From positions 49,152 to 113,151 of the forward strand of contig NZ_JOTN01000015.1 in the NCBI RefSeq assembly GCF_000712595.1: a stretch of 64,000 nt of DNA. The letters run 5' to 3'. The notes under the pieces were generated by a model that saw only the letters and a program-made list of their open reading frames with translations, did not search any database and had not been told where the DNA came from. Made by a program: the position numbers and the translations under genes. The DNA comes from Bacillus manliponensis (GTDB taxonomy: Bacteria > Bacillota > Bacilli > Bacillales > Bacillaceae_G). Below are positions 61,840 through 64,000 of the stretch, piece by piece (within the stretch, counting starts at the first letter, position 1; every line of letters starts with the position of its first letter).

Positions 61840-62027
61840 GATTATCACTCACCTTTCTATCAGGAATTTCTTTCTATATATAGCGTAACAAACGAAAGTC
61901 GGGTGGGTCTACACAAACATTGTTGACGTTTTTTAGCTTTTTAAGAGCAGGATAACAAAGTTTACTGAAGGAAAAATATGTTGGAAAGTGCAAGTAATAG
62001 CAATGTTTCGTGCAAGAGATAAGTATA

Positions 62028-62068
62028 AAAAAAGCTGTTTAGAAAAAATTTCTTTCTAAACAGCTTTT
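62028..62068. terminator. terminator of the thioredoxin gene
   Basis: AAAAGCTGTTTAGAAA and TTTCTAAACAGCTTTT perfect arms, oriented for the minus-strand gene. Confidence 0.9.
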
Positions 62069-62074
62069 ACTATT

Positions 62075-62389
62075 TTAGTATTCGCTTAAAAACTCTGTAA
62101 CTTGCTCTTCTGTTTTTGCGTTTGCGCTATGTAAGTGACCAATTTTTTCACCATTTTTGTAAACAAGTAAACTTGGAATACCCATTACTTGATACTCTTC
62201 AGCAATCGCCGGGAACTCATCTTTATTGATAGAGTACCACTCGAACTTATTGAACTCTTCCATTACATCTTCAATAAAGTTGTCCATACGTACGCAGTCT
62301 GGGCACCATGTTGTATAAAACTTTACTACCACTGGATTTTCGCTTGCGATGATTTCCTTGAATTCCTTGTCAGTCTTGATTTGTTTCAT
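62075..62389 (-). CDS. thioredoxin family protein
   Basis: A 104-residue thioredoxin with the active site TWCPDC (C29, C32), unlike the WCGPC of TrxA, and the cis-Pro in GIPSLLVYKNG (~75). No signal peptide, so it is cytoplasmic; the WCPDC form occurs in YtpP-like proteins of Bacillus. AGAGGAG precedes ATG 62389; the longer ORF is not needed. An integrase gene ends only 79 bases upstream, so the native promoter may have been displaced by the integrated element. Confidence 0.93.
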   Translation of the reverse strand: MKQIKTDKEFKEIIASENPVVVKFYTTWCPDCVRMDNFIEDVMEEFNKFEWYSINKDEFPAIAEEYQVMGIPSLLVYKNGEKIGHLHSANAKTEEQVTEFLSEY

Positions 62390-62411
62390 GTTTTTATCTC
62401 CTCTCATTTTC

Positions 62412-62448
62412 ATGCGGATTTGCTAGTATTTTTATGCAAAATCCGCAT
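62412..62448. promoter_or_regulatory. long hairpin between thioredoxin and integrase genes
   Basis: ATGCGGATTTGC pairs with GCAAAATCCGCAT (one bulged base) around a 12-base loop. It could end integrase transcription or mark the attachment core. Confidence 0.5.
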
Positions 62449-62498
62449 TTGCAAACATTTTGCAAACATTAGCTTTTTTGAAATAGGTTGTTTGCAAA
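62448..62498. repeat. three TTTGCAAAC repeats at the integrase 3' end
   Basis: TTTGCAAAC at 62448 and 62459 (11-bp spacing) and inverted GTTTGCAAA at 62490. Short repeats of this layout near an int gene are typical of arm- or core-type recombinase sites. Confidence 0.45.
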
Positions 62499-63581
62499 AT
62501 CTTCGACTGCTTTTTCTTGTAGGCCTGGTACAACATGTGAGTAGGTGTCTAATGTGATACCTACTCTTTTATGTCCTAATCGTTCACTTACAATCTTCGG
62601 GTGAATACCTTGCTTTAACATTAGTGTTGCATGGGTATGCCTTAAATCGTGGAATCGAATATCAGGAACCCCACTTTTCTTTATAAGCTTTTTCCAGAGC
62701 TGTGTCAAACTTCTGAAATTGCAGGGGTTGCCATTAACAGTTGGACACACCAAATCGTAATCATTATATGTGCTTCCATAGCGTGCTTTTTCTTCTTTAA
62801 TTCGTTCTTGTTGCTCTTTAAGGGCCTGCATTGTGATTTCTGGAATTACAATTAAACGTTTACCTGAAGAGGTCTTAGGTTCATGAAATTCCTTTGTAAT
62901 ATGGGAGAGAGAACGATTAATAGAAAGTGTATTTCTTTCAAAGTCGATGTCTTTCCACTGTAATCCTAAGATTTCACCTTTACGCATGCCACAAGTTATA
63001 GCAAGTAGATAAGCTACATAATAACGACTATCTTTAGCGGCTTCTAAAAAACATAAAACATTTTCTTGAGACCAAGTGTTTACTGTCTTTTCTATACCTT
63101 TTGGTGGACTGACAACATCAGCAACATTCTTTTTTACAATTTCATGCCTCAGTGCATAAGTTAGGGCAGTGCGAATGATTTGATGTATATTTCGTATTGT
63201 AACAGGTTTCATAATTTCAGATAAATCATTATAAAATTTTTCAAGGTCGATACCTTTTAACTTTTGCATTGGAATGTTACCCAGTTTTGGTATAATATGA
63301 TTATTGATGTGTTTTTTATAGTTGTAGTACGTGGTTTCTCTAAGATTTATCTTTCGAGCTTCGAGATATTGAATAAAGAATTCACGTACTCTCATTTTTG
63401 TCGGCTCGATATACGAGCCTTCTTCTATTTCTACGATTCTTTTAGCCATATCGGCTTGTGCTTCTTTTTTTGTTTTATATCCTGAAAACCATTTTTGTCT
63501 TCTTTTTCCGGTCTCTGGATCAGGACCTATATCTATAATTATTGACCACTTTGAACCTCTTTTTCGAATATGTCCTTTCAA
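62469..63581 (-). CDS. phage-type tyrosine integrase
   Basis: A 370-residue site-specific recombinase. Domains: N-terminal arm-binding AP2-like domain (~1-50, GHIRKRGSKWSIIIDIGPD), SAM-like core-binding domain (~60-150) and the catalytic domain with R200 (CGMRKGEI), HDLR (H311, R314), H337 (RLGHKRV) and Tyr347 (DTYSHV). It integrates and excises a phage or ICE. TTG 63581 is preferred: AAGGAAG lies 8 bases upstream and the family begins KGHIRKRG; ATG at 63602 is the alternative. It lies at the right edge of ordinary chromosomal genes, so the element extends beyond the window. Confidence 0.93.
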   Translation of the reverse strand: MKGHIRKRGSKWSIIIDIGPDPETGKRRQKWFSGYKTKKEAQADMAKRIVEIEEGSYIEPTKMRVREFFIQYLEARKINLRETTYYNYKKHINNHIIPKLGNIPMQKLKGIDLEKFYNDLSEIMKPVTIRNIHQIIRTALTYALRHEIVKKNVADVVSPPKGIEKTVNTWSQENVLCFLEAAKDSRYYVAYLLAITCGMRKGEILGLQWKDIDFERNTLSINRSLSHITKEFHEPKTSSGKRLIVIPEITMQALKEQQERIKEEKARYGSTYNDYDLVCPTVNGNPCNFRSLTQLWKKLIKKSGVPDIRFHDLRHTHATLMLKQGIHPKIVSERLGHKRVGITLDTYSHVVPGLQEKAVEDFANNLFQKS

Positions 63582-63731
63582 TTCAAACACTTCCTTCATC
63601 ATTTAATATAAATTCTGTTAAGAAGCCTAGTTGTGAGTTAGCTGTTATGGAAACTACATTTTGGACATATCAGCGACGATTATATTTTACCATATATAAA
63701 CATTGTTAGTGATAGGATATGTTTGTCATTA

Positions 63732-63761
63732 CTTGTTAGAAAATAGAAGAATAGGATAAAA
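63732..63761 (+). promoter_or_regulatory. possible sigma-A promoter of the DPG-repeat peptide gene
   Basis: TTGTTA at 63732, an 18-base spacer and TAAAAT at 63756, 39 bases before the start. Confidence 0.4.
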
Positions 63762-63799
63762 TATTAATAGATTTACAAATTAATATGAAAGGGGAATGT

Positions 63800-63931
63800 A
63801 TGATGATAGAGTTCACAAAAGACCCAGGTGGTCATAAAATCTCGGATCCAGGCACTCATAAGGTATCTGATCCGGGTGGAATGAAAGTAGAAAACAAACC
63901 AGGTGGTGGCGGTTGGGATAATGCAAAATAA
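63800..63931 (+). CDS. 43-residue DPG-repeat peptide, function unknown
   Basis: The product MMIEFTKDPGGHKISDPGTH (first 20 residues) continues KVSDPGGMKVENKPGGGG and WDNAK. Three tandem 8-residue units DPG-x-[HM]-K-[IV]-[SE] are followed by a PGGGGW tail. No hydrophobic signal or membrane segment. AAGGGG lies 6 bases before ATG 63800 (ATG 63803 also possible), a promoter-like sequence lies upstream and a terminator downstream, which together support a real gene. It sits just inside the integrase-marked element. I do not recognise a family; a signal peptide precursor, modified peptide precursor or DNA/RNA-binding peptide are all open. Confidence 0.72.
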   Translation: MMIEFTKDPGGHKISDPGTHKVSDPGGMKVENKPGGGGWDNAK

Positions 63932-63953
63932 TAACCTGGAATAGGGGTAAAAT

Positions 63954-63975
63954 AAAAGAGCCATTTGGCTCTTTT
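63954..63975 (+). terminator. terminator after the DPG-repeat gene
   Basis: AAAAGAGCC and GGCTCTTTT arms, 4-base loop. Confidence 0.85.
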
Positions 63976-64000
63976 CACTTTGTTGAAAAAAGATTTTGTC

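Overview
The window reads as chromosomal DNA of a Bacillus cereus group member. The evidence is low G+C with dense RBS-led operons and intrinsic terminators, sporulation genes (racA, spo0M, yjcZ-type, Hsp20 with a SigG-like promoter), gene order around kamA like the B. subtilis yod region (yodM, yozD, yozE, yokU, kamA, yodP-yodT), and several copies of a ~150-bp TTTAT-flanked repeat that I recognise as bcr1, an element known from this group. No rRNA, tRNA or CRISPR array was seen.

Layout. 1-3.6 kb: 3' end of an aldo/keto reductase, a LysR regulator and a beta-lactamase-fold hydrolase. 3.8-6.0 kb: thyA-dfrA (dTMP and folate) and a CPBP protease. 6.2-10.5 kb: class B penicillin-binding lipoprotein, azoreductase behind an operator-flanked promoter, plsC and hemolysin III. 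10.7-11.7 kb: tatA-tatC. 12-23 kb: DegV, an MBL hydrolase, a Sco copper lipoprotein, Hsp20, asnB, two GNATs, D-amino acid transaminase, nitroreductase, a lipoprotein, pncA and a HAD phosphatase. 23.3-25.0 kb: a two-component system. 25.1-30.0 kb: gluconate module (RpiR-type regulator, gntK, gntP, 6-phosphogluconate dehydrogenase) with three matching palindromes and a cre site. 30.2-32.1 kb: FMN reductase and an MFS transporter gene split by a bcr1 copy. 32.2-37.1 kb: small ORF, DUF218 protein, betaine-type ABC transporter, amino acid permease. 37.4-41.4 kb: McrB-like AAA+ ATPase plus DUF2357/PD-(D/E)XK-type partner, probably a McrBC-like restriction or defence pair. 41.6-47.8 kb: N-acyltransferase-like protein, racA, CorC/HlyC protein, yueI, a histidine kinase, a DUF4397 protein and a YjcZ peptide. 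48.2-56.8 kb: kam locus for lysine breakdown through beta-lysine (yodTSRQP, kamR, kamA, yokU) with a consensus sigma-54 promoter before kamA. 56.9-61.8 kb: yozE, yodN-like, yozD, then a Ser/His/Arg-rich peptide, a eukaryotic-type protein kinase and spo0M in one overlapping operon, followed by a PAP2 phosphatase and a CDF transporter. 62.0-64.0 kb: thioredoxin, then a tyrosine integrase marking the edge of an integrated element and a small peptide with three DPG repeats.

The points most worth following up are the overlapping SR-rich peptide/kinase/spo0M operon, the DPG-repeat peptide beside the integrase, the in-frame bcr1 interruption of the MFS gene, the habit of bcr1 copies to sit in terminator T-tracts, and the regulatory sites inferred for gntK, azoR, kamA/yodT and hsp20.
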